A stretch of 64,000 nucleotides of DNA. It comes from Poriferisodalis sp965116715 (GTDB lineage: Bacteria > Actinomycetota > Acidimicrobiia > Acidimicrobiales > Poriferisodalaceae). Location: positions 1,860,001-1,924,000 of the forward strand of contig OZ220724.1 of the NCBI GenBank assembly GCA_965116715.1, written 5' to 3'. The translations under genes were made by a program, and so were the position numbers. The notes beneath the pieces are model-generated. The model made no database searches and was not told the DNA's origin. It saw only the letters and a list, made by a program, of their open reading frames with translations. Shown piece after piece: positions 41,155 through 48,730 of this stretch. Within the stretch, counting starts at the first letter, position 1; each line of letters starts with the position of its first letter.

Positions 41155-43485
41155 CTAGGCGAGGGCGTGGCGCAGGGCCAGCTCCACCTCTCGCTGGTGG
41201 GCCTCGTCGATGACCGGCCCGTCGGGGCCGACCACATAGAACGAGTCGACCACCTCGTTCGCCAGCGTCTGGATCTTGGCTGAGCGTATGTCGAGGCCCA
41301 TTTCGGCCAGCACCCGGGTCACCTTGTAGAGCACGCCGATGTGGTCCTCGGTGCGGACCTCCACGATGGTGGCCCCGGTGGCCGACTCGGCATCGAACGT
41401 GACGCTCGTGGCGGCCGTCGTGGCCGACAGCGCTCGGCGGCGCCGGTACACCCGCGCACGCTCGGCGATGCGCGCCTCCAGCGCCAGGTGTCCTCGCAGC
41501 GATCGGCGCACGTCGAAGGTGACCCGCTCCCAGTCCACCGGCGTGTCGGGCGGCACGATCCGGAACGACGACACCGCCATGCCCGCCGGGCTCGAATAGG
41601 CGTCGGCCTGCAGCACGTCGAGCCCTCGCAGCGCCAGTACACCCGCTGCCCTGCTGAACAGGCCCCGCTCGTCGGGAGCGACCACGGTCAGCACGTCGCC
41701 GTCCACTCGCAGCGCCGTGTCGCCCGCCGCCATCAGCTCCACCACCTCCTCGGTGAGCAGGCGTCGGTGGCCTGACGGCGCCTGATCTGCGCCGCTCATG
41801 TGCTCGGCGGTCATCTCGACCAAGGCGGTCACCAGGTTCGACGTCCACTCGCCCCACGCCATGGGGCCGGTCGCCAGGCAGTCGGCTTCGGTCATCACGG
41901 CCAGCAGTTCCAGGAACTCCGGGGTCTGGACGGCCCGGGCAACCGTGGCGACGGTGAGCGGGTCGTCGAGGTCGCGGCGGGTCGCGACATCGGTCAGCAG
42001 CAGGTGGTGCTGCACGAGCCGCACCAGGGTGTCGGCATCGTCGGAGCTCCAGCCGCAACGCCGGGCGATGGGGCCGGCCAGCCGCATGCCGGCCTGCGTG
42101 TGATCGCCCGGGTAGCCCTTGCCGATGTCGTGCAGCAGCGCTCCCATCACCAGCAGGTCGGGGCGTGCCACCCGGTGGGTGAACCGGGCTGCGGTGGCGA
42201 CGGCCTCGAGCAGGTGACGGTCCACCGTGAAGCGGTGGTAGCGGGAGCGCTGGGGGCGGTTGCGGTTCGGCGCCCACTCGGGAAGCACCCGGGTCCACAC
42301 GTCGAAGTAGTCGAGCGTCTCGATGACGTCGATAGCTTTGTGCCCGCAGCTCAGCAGCTCGACGAACAGCGCCCGGGCGCCGTGGGGCCACGGATCGGGG
42401 AAGTGCGCCTGGCGCTCGGCCAGCTTGTCGAGGCTGGCTCGACTGATCGGCATTGCGCTGCGGGCCGACTGCACTGCTGCATGCAGCACCAGCACGACAT
42501 CGGTTGCGGGGTCGCCGTCGATCACCAGCTCGCCGTCGCGCACCGACAGCCCGGCGATATCGACCTCGAACCCAGCAGGCTCGGCGTGCTGGCGGGCGAC
42601 GCTCGACCACAACTGGTCCGACAGGAACGCGATGATGCGCCCGGCCTGTGCGATCTCGGCCATGAACGCATCGGCGTCGACGGCGCCCGATCGCTCGGCC
42701 ACAGCGTCCTGGTCGTCGGCGGACAGCACGTCGCTGCGCAGGCCGGTGGTGCGGTGCAGCTCCACCCGTGCCCGCAGCAGCGTCTGGTAGGCCTCGGCGA
42801 GGCGTGCGGCGTCTGCGGCGGGAAGCTGCGCCCCTGCCAGCCGCGCCCAACCGATGGCGTGCGCGTCGCGCAGCCCTCCTCGGCCGGTCTTCAGATCAGG
42901 CTCCAGCAGGAATGCCACCTCGCCGCTCTGGCTGTGCCGCCGGCTCACGGCGCGCTGCAGCTCGTCGAGCCGCCCCGATGCGTTGTCGCGCCAGTCGGCG
43001 GTGACTCCCTCGATGAGCCGAGCGGTCAGGGCTTCGTCGCCGGCGAGATGGCGGGCATCCACCAGCGCCGTCGCTGTGTCGATGTCCGAGGCGGCGAGTT
43101 CCAGCGTGTCGGACAGCGAGCGCACGGCGTGGCCCAGTTTCAGCTTCTCGTCCCAGATCGGGTACCACAGGCGGTCGGCCAGATTGCCGCCTTGCGCGCT
43201 GTCCCCGAGTGCACCGCGACCCTCCAGCAGCGAGGGGCGGCCGTCGTGCAGCAGGAGCAGGTCGATGTCGCTGCCGGGGCACAGCTCGCCGCGGCCGTAG
43301 CCGCCGACGGCCACGAGCGCCACGCCCGTGCCGGCTCCGTCTTGGTCGTCCAGCCCGCACTCGACTGCCTCTGCCGCGAAACGCTCGGCCAGCCACGCAT
43401 CGGTCAGTTCCGACAGTGCGGCAGGAAGTTCAGCGGCTGCAGCCGTGCGGATCAGCGCAGCCCGCCGCTCGCCGAACACCGTCAT
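41155..43485 (-). CDS. glnD: PII uridylyl-/adenylyltransferase (GlnD)
   Basis: A 776-residue nitrogen-status sensor. The nucleotidyltransferase motif GGYGRGELCPGSDIDLLLL lies near residue 65, the HD domain (VMGALLHDIGKGYPGDHTQ) near 425, and two ACT domains at the C-terminus (around SSFRIVPPDTP and IVEVRTEDHIGVLYKV). In actinobacteria GlnD adenylylates PII. No glnB or amtB gene is adjacent, which is unusual for actinobacterial operons. ATG 43485 overlaps the upstream stop (ATGA); the open extension to 43623 only reads the neighbour's repeat DNA. Confidence 0.93.
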   Translation of the reverse strand: MTVFGERRAALIRTAAAAELPAALSELTDAWLAERFAAEAVECGLDDQDGAGTGVALVAVGGYGRGELCPGSDIDLLLLHDGRPSLLEGRGALGDSAQGGNLADRLWYPIWDEKLKLGHAVRSLSDTLELAASDIDTATALVDARHLAGDEALTARLIEGVTADWRDNASGRLDELQRAVSRRHSQSGEVAFLLEPDLKTGRGGLRDAHAIGWARLAGAQLPAADAARLAEAYQTLLRARVELHRTTGLRSDVLSADDQDAVAERSGAVDADAFMAEIAQAGRIIAFLSDQLWSSVARQHAEPAGFEVDIAGLSVRDGELVIDGDPATDVVLVLHAAVQSARSAMPISRASLDKLAERQAHFPDPWPHGARALFVELLSCGHKAIDVIETLDYFDVWTRVLPEWAPNRNRPQRSRYHRFTVDRHLLEAVATAARFTHRVARPDLLVMGALLHDIGKGYPGDHTQAGMRLAGPIARRCGWSSDDADTLVRLVQHHLLLTDVATRRDLDDPLTVATVARAVQTPEFLELLAVMTEADCLATGPMAWGEWTSNLVTALVEMTAEHMSGADQAPSGHRRLLTEEVVELMAAGDTALRVDGDVLTVVAPDERGLFSRAAGVLALRGLDVLQADAYSSPAGMAVSSFRIVPPDTPVDWERVTFDVRRSLRGHLALEARIAERARVYRRRRALSATTAATSVTFDAESATGATIVEVRTEDHIGVLYKVTRVLAEMGLDIRSAKIQTLANEVVDSFYVVGPDGPVIDEAHQREVELALRHALA

Positions 43486-44123
43486 CGCTGTCCCTCTGTG
43501 CCACTGCGCCTCGCAGGCTCGGCCGTGTCCATGCGCCTCGCAGGCTCGGCCGTGTCCATGCGCCTCGCAGGCTCGACCGAGCCTCGCCGCTGCAGCACCT
43601 CGAACGCCTTCGCTGCGCCCCACACGATGCCGATCGGACCCAGTTCCGGATCGATGTCAGCGAACGAGGCCGGGGTCAGCCCGTATGGATCGTCGGGAAA
43701 GCGAGCTGCATCGAAGTCGTCTCGCTCAGGTACCGGCACGTCGCCGTCCGCCAGCACCTGCGTCGGGAACCGCACGGCGCTGCGCAGCACGCTGAGCGGG
43801 GTGGTCTGCTGCTCGTCGACATCGGTCGCCAGCAACTCTCGCAATGGCGGGCCAATATCTGCGGCGCACTGCAGCCCGGCAGCATGTGCCGGGCCGCTGA
43901 GATCGGCCGCAGCGATGCCAACGCGCTCGCACGCCTCTGCCACGCATCGCTCCACCCAGCCGGGCAATGCCGCGATGGCTCCGTCGGCCAGCAACGCCGC
44001 CGCGTCATCGACTGAGTTGATGCGTCTTGCAGGCTCGGCCGTGTCGACGCGCCTCGCAGGCTCGGCCGAATCGGGCACCGGGACGGCAGGCGTAGGCGGG
44101 GCGCCAGTGCCCGCGGTGCTCAT
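43482..44123 (-). CDS. Conserved-looking hypothetical protein with terminal EPARR repeats
   Basis: A 213-residue protein of unknown function. The middle (about residues 35-180) looks like a folded helical domain, with LPGWVERCVAEACERVG and RFPDDPYGLTPASFADIDPELG. Both ends carry copies of a nine-residue unit of the type MDTAEPARR: two near residues 17-35 and three near 182-210. These are encoded by 27-base DNA repeats. It is coupled to larE upstream and glnD downstream by ATGA overlaps. Confidence 0.7.
   Translation of the reverse strand: MSTAGTGAPPTPAVPVPDSAEPARRVDTAEPARRINSVDDAAALLADGAIAALPGWVERCVAEACERVGIAAADLSGPAHAAGLQCAADIGPPLRELLATDVDEQQTTPLSVLRSAVRFPTQVLADGDVPVPERDDFDAARFPDDPYGLTPASFADIDPELGPIGIVWGAAKAFEVLQRRGSVEPARRMDTAEPARRMDTAEPARRSGTEGQR
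43506..43586. repeat. 27-bp tandem repeats inside the coding region, 3' cluster
   Basis: Two identical 27-base units (43506-43532, 43533-43559) and a diverged third (43560-43586), sharing the core CTCGCAGGCTCGGCCGTGTC. They encode the C-terminal EPARR repeats of the hypothetical protein. Confidence 0.85.
44022..44075. repeat. 27-bp tandem repeats inside the coding region, 5' cluster
   Basis: Two units (44022-44048 and 44049-44075) of the same repeat found at 43506-43586, encoding the N-terminal EPARR motifs of the same protein. Confidence 0.8.
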
Positions 44124-44992
44124 CGGCCGGTCCTTGCGGCGGGTTCGTCGCACGTGCCATCGGCCAGTGCACCGTTGAGGTTGCCCGAGCGGAAGCCCTC
44201 CAGGTCAAGCGTGACGTAGCGGTAGCCGACGCCGCTGATCGCCTCCACGACGGCTTCACGCCGCCGGACCGCCTCGGCCAGATCGTCGAGCGGCAGCTCG
44301 ATGCGCGCCGTGTCGCCGTAGTCGCGCACCCGCAGCTGGCCGAAGCCCAGCCGGCGCAGCGCCGCCTCGGCCCGGTCGAGCCGCGCCAGCAAGGGCACGG
44401 TGACCTGCGTGCCGTAGGGCACCCGCGAGGCCAGGCAGGCAGCGGCGGGCTTGTCCCACGTGCGCAGGCCCACCTCGGCGCTGACCGAGCGCACGTCGGC
44501 CTTGGTGAAGCCCGCCTCCACCAGCGGGAAGCGAGCGCCCCGCGCGCGTGCAGCGTGCTGGCCCGGCCGGTGATCGCCCAGGTCGTCCAGGTTCACGCCG
44601 AGCACCACCGTCGCGCCCCGCGCAGCCGCCAGGGGCTCGAGTCGGTCCATGAGCGCCGACTTGCAGTGGAAACAGCGGTCTGCGTCGTTGACGCGATACG
44701 CGGCGCGCGCTATCTCGTCGGTCTCGACGGTCTGCCACGCCAGTCCCCACTCGGCTGCCAGGGCGGCGCAATCGGCCTCCTCATCGGTCGCAAGGCTCGG
44801 CGAGACGGCCGTCACGCACAGCGCATCAGCGCCGAGCACGTCGTGGGCCGCCCAGGCCACCAGCGACGAATCGACCCCGCCGCTGAACGCGACCACCGCC
44901 GGCCCGATGCCCGCAAGCGTCTCGCGCAGCGACTCGATGCCCACAGATGACGGAGTGCCCGAAGTTGCGCTCACAGAGCCGAGTTCACTCAT
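44120..44992 (-). CDS. larE: LarE-family ATP-dependent sulfur transferase
   Basis: A 290-residue PP-loop protein. The ATP-binding motif is VVAFSGGVDSSLVAWAA near residue 30, and CFHCKSAL and KPAAACLASRVPYGTQV carry conserved cysteines; the latter holds the residue equivalent to the sacrificial cysteine of LarE. The family supplies sulfur for the nickel-pincer cofactor of lactate racemase and related enzymes. No larB/larC genes are in the window. ATG 44992 starts 20 bases after the acyl-CoA dehydrogenase stop. Confidence 0.88.
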   Translation of the reverse strand: MSELGSVSATSGTPSSVGIESLRETLAGIGPAVVAFSGGVDSSLVAWAAHDVLGADALCVTAVSPSLATDEEADCAALAAEWGLAWQTVETDEIARAAYRVNDADRCFHCKSALMDRLEPLAAARGATVVLGVNLDDLGDHRPGQHAARARGARFPLVEAGFTKADVRSVSAEVGLRTWDKPAAACLASRVPYGTQVTVPLLARLDRAEAALRRLGFGQLRVRDYGDTARIELPLDDLAEAVRRREAVVEAISGVGYRYVTLDLEGFRSGNLNGALADGTCDEPAARTGR

Positions 44993-45011
44993 GCAGCGCC
45001 ATCGCCCCGGC

Positions 45012-46856
45012 TCAGAGCCGCTCAGCCGGAATGGCGTAGAAGAGGTCGGCCCCTCCGGTGACGGCAGGCACCAATCCGGCGGCGCCGGACAGGATCTGGG
45101 TGGCATAGAAGTGCGCCGTGGCGATCTTGTCGGCCAGGAACTGCGGCGACGCGGGCCCGCTGCCGCCGGCCTCGCGGGCATCGGCAACGCTGAGACCCTG
45201 GGAGGCCAGCAGGCTCGCGGCTGCCTGGGCGCTGCGGGCCAGCAGCCAGCCGCCCACCACCACGCCGGCCAGGCGCATGAACGGCGTCGAGCCGGCAGCC
45301 ACGTCGTTCGGCGCGGACGCCAGCTGGGTGCCCAGCCACATTGCCGCGTTGCCGAACGCCTCTGCCCCCGCGCTCAATGGCGCGGCGATCGCCTTGAGGT
45401 CCGCTTCGTCGCTGGCCGCCAGCCCAGCAGCGGTCTCGCCGATCTGGCCGATGAGCCGTGCCATGGCCTTGCCGCCGTCCAGCGGCAGCTTGCGGAACGC
45501 CAAGTCGGCGGCCTGGATGCCGTTCGTGCCCTCGTAGATGGGTGCGATGCGGCTGTCCCGCCAGTGCTGGGCAGCGCCGGTCTCCTCGACGTAGCCCATG
45601 CCGCCGTGCACCTGCACACCGAGCGATGTCATCTCGACACCCAAGTCAGTGCCCCAGCCCTTGCTGATCGGCGTCAGGATGGCCACCAGCTCATCAGCCT
45701 GGGTGCGCTCATCGGCGTCTGCTGCCGACAGCGACCGGTCGATGGCAGCCGCGTTCAAGTACATGACGCAGCGCATCGCCTCGGCGTTGGCCCGCATCGT
45801 CATCAGCATCCGGCGCACGTCGGCATGGTCGACGATCGGCGACGACTGCCCGGGCGGCAGCTCGCTGCCGATCGCCCGTCCCTGCTTGCGCTCGACGGCG
45901 TAGTCGCGCGCCTGCTGGTATGCCCGCTCGGTCAGCGACAGACCCTGCAGGCCCACCGAGAGGCGGGCGTTGTTCATCATCGTGAACATGGCCCGCATGC
46001 CGCCATGCTCGGGGCCGACCATGTAGCCCACGGCGCCGCCGTTATCGCCGTAGGACATGACGCAGGTGGGGCTGGCGTGAATGCCGATCTTGTGCTCGGT
46101 GGACACCGCCCGCAGGTCGTTGCGCTCGCCCAGCGACCCGTCGGGATTGACCAGGAACTTCGGCACCAGGAACAGGCTGATGCCGCGGGTGCCGGGTGGG
46201 CTGTCGGGCGTGCGAGCCAGCACGAGGTGGATGATGTTGTCGGCGAGTTCGTGCTCGCCGTAGGTGATGAAGATCTTGGTGCCCGTGATGAGGTACGAGC
46301 CGTCGGGCCGGGGTTCGGCCCGGCTGGTCAGGGCGCCCACATCGGAGCCCGCATGGGGCTCGGTGAGGTTCATGGTGCCCGACCACTCGCCGCTGATCAT
46401 CTTGGGCAGGTAGGTCTGCTGCAGCGTCTCGTCGGCGTGATGCAGCAGTGCGTCGATCGCGCCCTGGGTGAGCAGCGGGCACAGGCTGAACGCCATGCTG
46501 GCCGATGTCAGCATCTCCTGCACGGCCAGCCCCACGCACCACGGCATGCCACCGCCGCCGAAATCGGGATCGAAGGCCATGCCGTTCCAGCCGGCGCCGA
46601 CGAACTTCTGGTAGGCCTCGCCGAAGCCGGCAGGGTGTGTGATGACGCCCTCGTCGAAGTCCAGGCCCTGCTGGTCGCCGGGCACGTTGAGCGGTGCGAC
46701 CTCGGACGACATGAAGCGGCCTGCCTCGTCCAGCAGCGCGGCGGCCGTGTCCAGATCGGCATGCGCGAACTGCTCGTAGGCGGCCAGATCCTCCAGACCC
46801 GCCACATGCTCGAGCACGAACAGCATGTCGTCGACAGGAGCGGAGTACTCAGACAT
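45012..46856 (-). CDS. Acyl-CoA dehydrogenase (long FadE type)
   Basis: A 614-residue flavoenzyme catalysing alpha,beta-dehydrogenation of acyl-CoA. It has the FAD/substrate segments GEWSGTMNLTEPHAGSDVG and ITGTKIFITYGEH, the C-terminal QVHGGMGYVEETGAAQHWRD, and the catalytic-base region RIAPIYEGTNGIQAADL. Length and the N-terminal extension match the FadE5-like broad-specificity group. ATG 46856 is used; a GTG lies three bases upstream. Copy 3 of the dispersed repeat lies just upstream. Confidence 0.93.
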   Translation of the reverse strand: MSEYSAPVDDMLFVLEHVAGLEDLAAYEQFAHADLDTAAALLDEAGRFMSSEVAPLNVPGDQQGLDFDEGVITHPAGFGEAYQKFVGAGWNGMAFDPDFGGGGMPWCVGLAVQEMLTSASMAFSLCPLLTQGAIDALLHHADETLQQTYLPKMISGEWSGTMNLTEPHAGSDVGALTSRAEPRPDGSYLITGTKIFITYGEHELADNIIHLVLARTPDSPPGTRGISLFLVPKFLVNPDGSLGERNDLRAVSTEHKIGIHASPTCVMSYGDNGGAVGYMVGPEHGGMRAMFTMMNNARLSVGLQGLSLTERAYQQARDYAVERKQGRAIGSELPPGQSSPIVDHADVRRMLMTMRANAEAMRCVMYLNAAAIDRSLSAADADERTQADELVAILTPISKGWGTDLGVEMTSLGVQVHGGMGYVEETGAAQHWRDSRIAPIYEGTNGIQAADLAFRKLPLDGGKAMARLIGQIGETAAGLAASDEADLKAIAAPLSAGAEAFGNAAMWLGTQLASAPNDVAAGSTPFMRLAGVVVGGWLLARSAQAAASLLASQGLSVADAREAGGSGPASPQFLADKIATAHFYATQILSGAAGLVPAVTGGADLFYAIPAERL

Positions 46857-46953
46857 CACAACCTCGCAATACGCCTGTGCCGGTGGAACATCGCAGGGAA
46901 TGACCGGTCTCCAAACAGACTATGGACTTGCGCCGGTAGGCACAGATGCCATA

Positions 46954-47033
46954 GCTGTGGAGGCGGCGGGGAACTCTGCGACGTTGCGACCTGCTGGATC
47001 GCTGGTCGCAGAGGGCCCTGCCGCCTCCACAGC
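46954..47033 (+). repeat. Double-hairpin dispersed repeat, copy 3
   Basis: Outer arms 46954-46971 and 47016-47033 pair at 17 of 18 bases. The inner stem joins CTCTGCGAC (46974-46982) to GTCGCAGAG (47005-47013). Relative to copy 2, GCTGCGG/CCGCAGC becomes GCTGTGG/CCACAGC: the pair changes on both sides, preserving the stem. Located between the acyl-CoA dehydrogenase 5' end and the hemQ 3' end. Confidence 0.85.
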
Positions 47034-47049
47034 GGGCGCAACCGCTGGA

Positions 47050-47748
47050 TTACAGGCCGATGCGGTCGAGCACCGTGGGGGTGTCTGCCAGCAGGCCGGT
47101 GTAGAAGGTGCCGAACTCGCCGTAGCGGGCGCTGGCCTCGTCGAAGCGCATCGTGTACACGACGTCCTTGAGATCGTCGAGGTGCTCGCCGAACAGCGTC
47201 ACGCCCCACTCGAAGTCGTCGACACCGGTGGACCCCGTCACCACCTGCAGTATCCGGCCCCGGAACTTGCGGCCCGACGTGCCGTGCTCGTACATCAGCT
47301 CACGCCGCTCGTCGTACGGCAGCGTGAACCAGTTGCCGCTTCCTTCGGCGACGGCGCCACGGCGCTTCGACATGGGATAGAAGCAGAAGGCCCGCTTGCC
47401 CTCGGGCGGCAGCTGCGGGTACAGCCGCGGGGTCTTCATCTCGGGCGGCAGGTCGGGCGCGTACTCGCTCACCTCGGTCATCGAGACGTAGCTGTCGGCA
47501 ACATCCAAGCCGGCGTGCTGCAACCGGGTCTGCAAGTTGCGCAGCCGCCACAGGTCGGGCCCCAGCGCCATGAAGCCGACATCGGCCTTGTGTCCCAGCA
47601 CGGCGACGGTCAGCGTTTGGTGGTCGTCGTCGACGGTGCTCTCGACGGCCGCGAGCACACCCGAGCGGTCCGCAGCGGGAGTCAGCTTGCAGAACAGGTG
47701 CAGCACACCCCACCCGACTGACGTGGTCACCTCTGGTTGCTGCGACAC
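47050..47748 (-). CDS. hemQ: Coproheme decarboxylase (HemQ, chlorite dismutase-like)
   Basis: A 232-residue member of the Cld family. Key parts are YPMSKRRGAVAEGSGNWF, LPYDERRELMYEHGTSGRKF (the proximal-histidine helix) and VTGSTGVDDFEWGVTLF. The distal arginine of true chlorite dismutases is not evident, consistent with HemQ, which converts iron-coproporphyrin III to heme b. Together with hemE and hemY at 28-31 kb it shows the coproporphyrin-dependent pathway. Confidence 0.92.
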   Translation of the reverse strand: MSQQPEVTTSVGWGVLHLFCKLTPAADRSGVLAAVESTVDDDHQTLTVAVLGHKADVGFMALGPDLWRLRNLQTRLQHAGLDVADSYVSMTEVSEYAPDLPPEMKTPRLYPQLPPEGKRAFCFYPMSKRRGAVAEGSGNWFTLPYDERRELMYEHGTSGRKFRGRILQVVTGSTGVDDFEWGVTLFGEHLDDLKDVVYTMRFDEASARYGEFGTFYTGLLADTPTVLDRIGL

Positions 47749-47757
47749 CAGCGCAGC

Positions 47758-48600
47758 CTATGAGCGGGCGCCCGCTGGAGTCTCGCCGAGACGCTCGGGA
47801 ACCCCTGCCAAGCTGCCGCTGTATACGTTGAGCTCGTCGCCGCGTGCAAAGCCTGCGAGCGTGATTGCCGCAGCCCGCGCCGACTCGATGGCGAGCGAGC
47901 TGGGAGCGCTGACGGCGATGAGGGTGCCGATGCCCGCCGCCCAGGCCTTCTGCACCATCTCGAAGCTGGCACGGCCGCTCACGAACAGCGCCATCGCTGC
48001 GGCGTCGTCACGCCCGTCGAGCAAGCGGCGGCCGATGACCTTGTCGACGGCATTGTGACGCCCGATGTCCTCGCGCACGACATCGAGCCGGCCTTCCGCA
48101 TCGAAGGTCGCGGCGGCATGCAGCCCGCCGGTGCGACCGAACATCTCCTGGGTCATCGGGACGGCGGCAAGAGCCGCACGAACGGCATCGATGCTGAAGT
48201 GCTGGGTGCCGGCCAGCGGTCCCAGCCGGGCGGCCATGTCGGTGATGGTGGTGCTGCCGCAGATGCCGCAGGCGGCGCTGACGTTGCCGAGGCGGGGCGT
48301 GGGCACGGGTGCCTTGCCGCCGGTCTCCACGGTGACGACGTTGTACTCGAATTCGGCTGCGGGACCCTCGCCGCAGTAGCGCACCCCCGTCACCGCTGCA
48401 TCGCCGAGCAGCCCGTCGCCCGCGCAGAAGCCCACCGCCAGCTCGTAGTCGTTCCCCGGCGTGCGCATGGTGGTGGCCACCATGTGCCCGTCGAGGCGGA
48501 TCTCGAGCGGTTCTTCCACCACCACCTCATCAGGCGTTCGCCGCCACTCGCCCCGCCGCAGCCGGTCCACCAGCACCCGCATCGTGCGCCCCCGCCGCAT
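47758..48600 (-). CDS. fdhD: Formate dehydrogenase accessory sulfurtransferase (FdhD)
   Basis: A 280-residue protein that passes sulfur from a cysteine desulfurase to the molybdenum cofactor of formate dehydrogenases. The mobile-loop cysteines are in SAACGICGSTT, and family motifs include PGNDYELAVGFCAGDGLL, REDIGRHNAVDKVIG and FVSGRASFEMVQKAW. No formate dehydrogenase or moa/moe gene is within the window. ATG 48600 is chosen, with 48582 as alternative; the frame stays open further upstream into the groEL terminator. Confidence 0.93.
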   Translation of the reverse strand: MRRGRTMRVLVDRLRRGEWRRTPDEVVVEEPLEIRLDGHMVATTMRTPGNDYELAVGFCAGDGLLGDAAVTGVRYCGEGPAAEFEYNVVTVETGGKAPVPTPRLGNVSAACGICGSTTITDMAARLGPLAGTQHFSIDAVRAALAAVPMTQEMFGRTGGLHAAATFDAEGRLDVVREDIGRHNAVDKVIGRRLLDGRDDAAAMALFVSGRASFEMVQKAWAAGIGTLIAVSAPSSLAIESARAAAITLAGFARGDELNVYSGSLAGVPERLGETPAGARS

Positions 48601-48656
48601 CCGGTCAGGGTACCGGCACCCCCCGCACCGCTCAGTCGAACACCGGGTCCGGGCGC

Positions 48657-48689
48657 GAAGCAGCCCGGGTCTCTGACCCGGGCCGCTTC
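48657..48689 (-). terminator. Strong hairpin downstream of groEL
   Basis: GAAGC-A-GCCCGGGTC, loop TCT, GACCCGGGC-C-GCTTC: 14 paired bases with a single mismatch, about 40 bases after the groEL stop. No T-tract follows on the minus strand, as is common for actinobacterial terminators. Confidence 0.7.
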
Positions 48690-48730
48690 GTTGGGTTGGG
48701 CTGTTCTTGGGGGTTGGGGGGAGACTCCTG

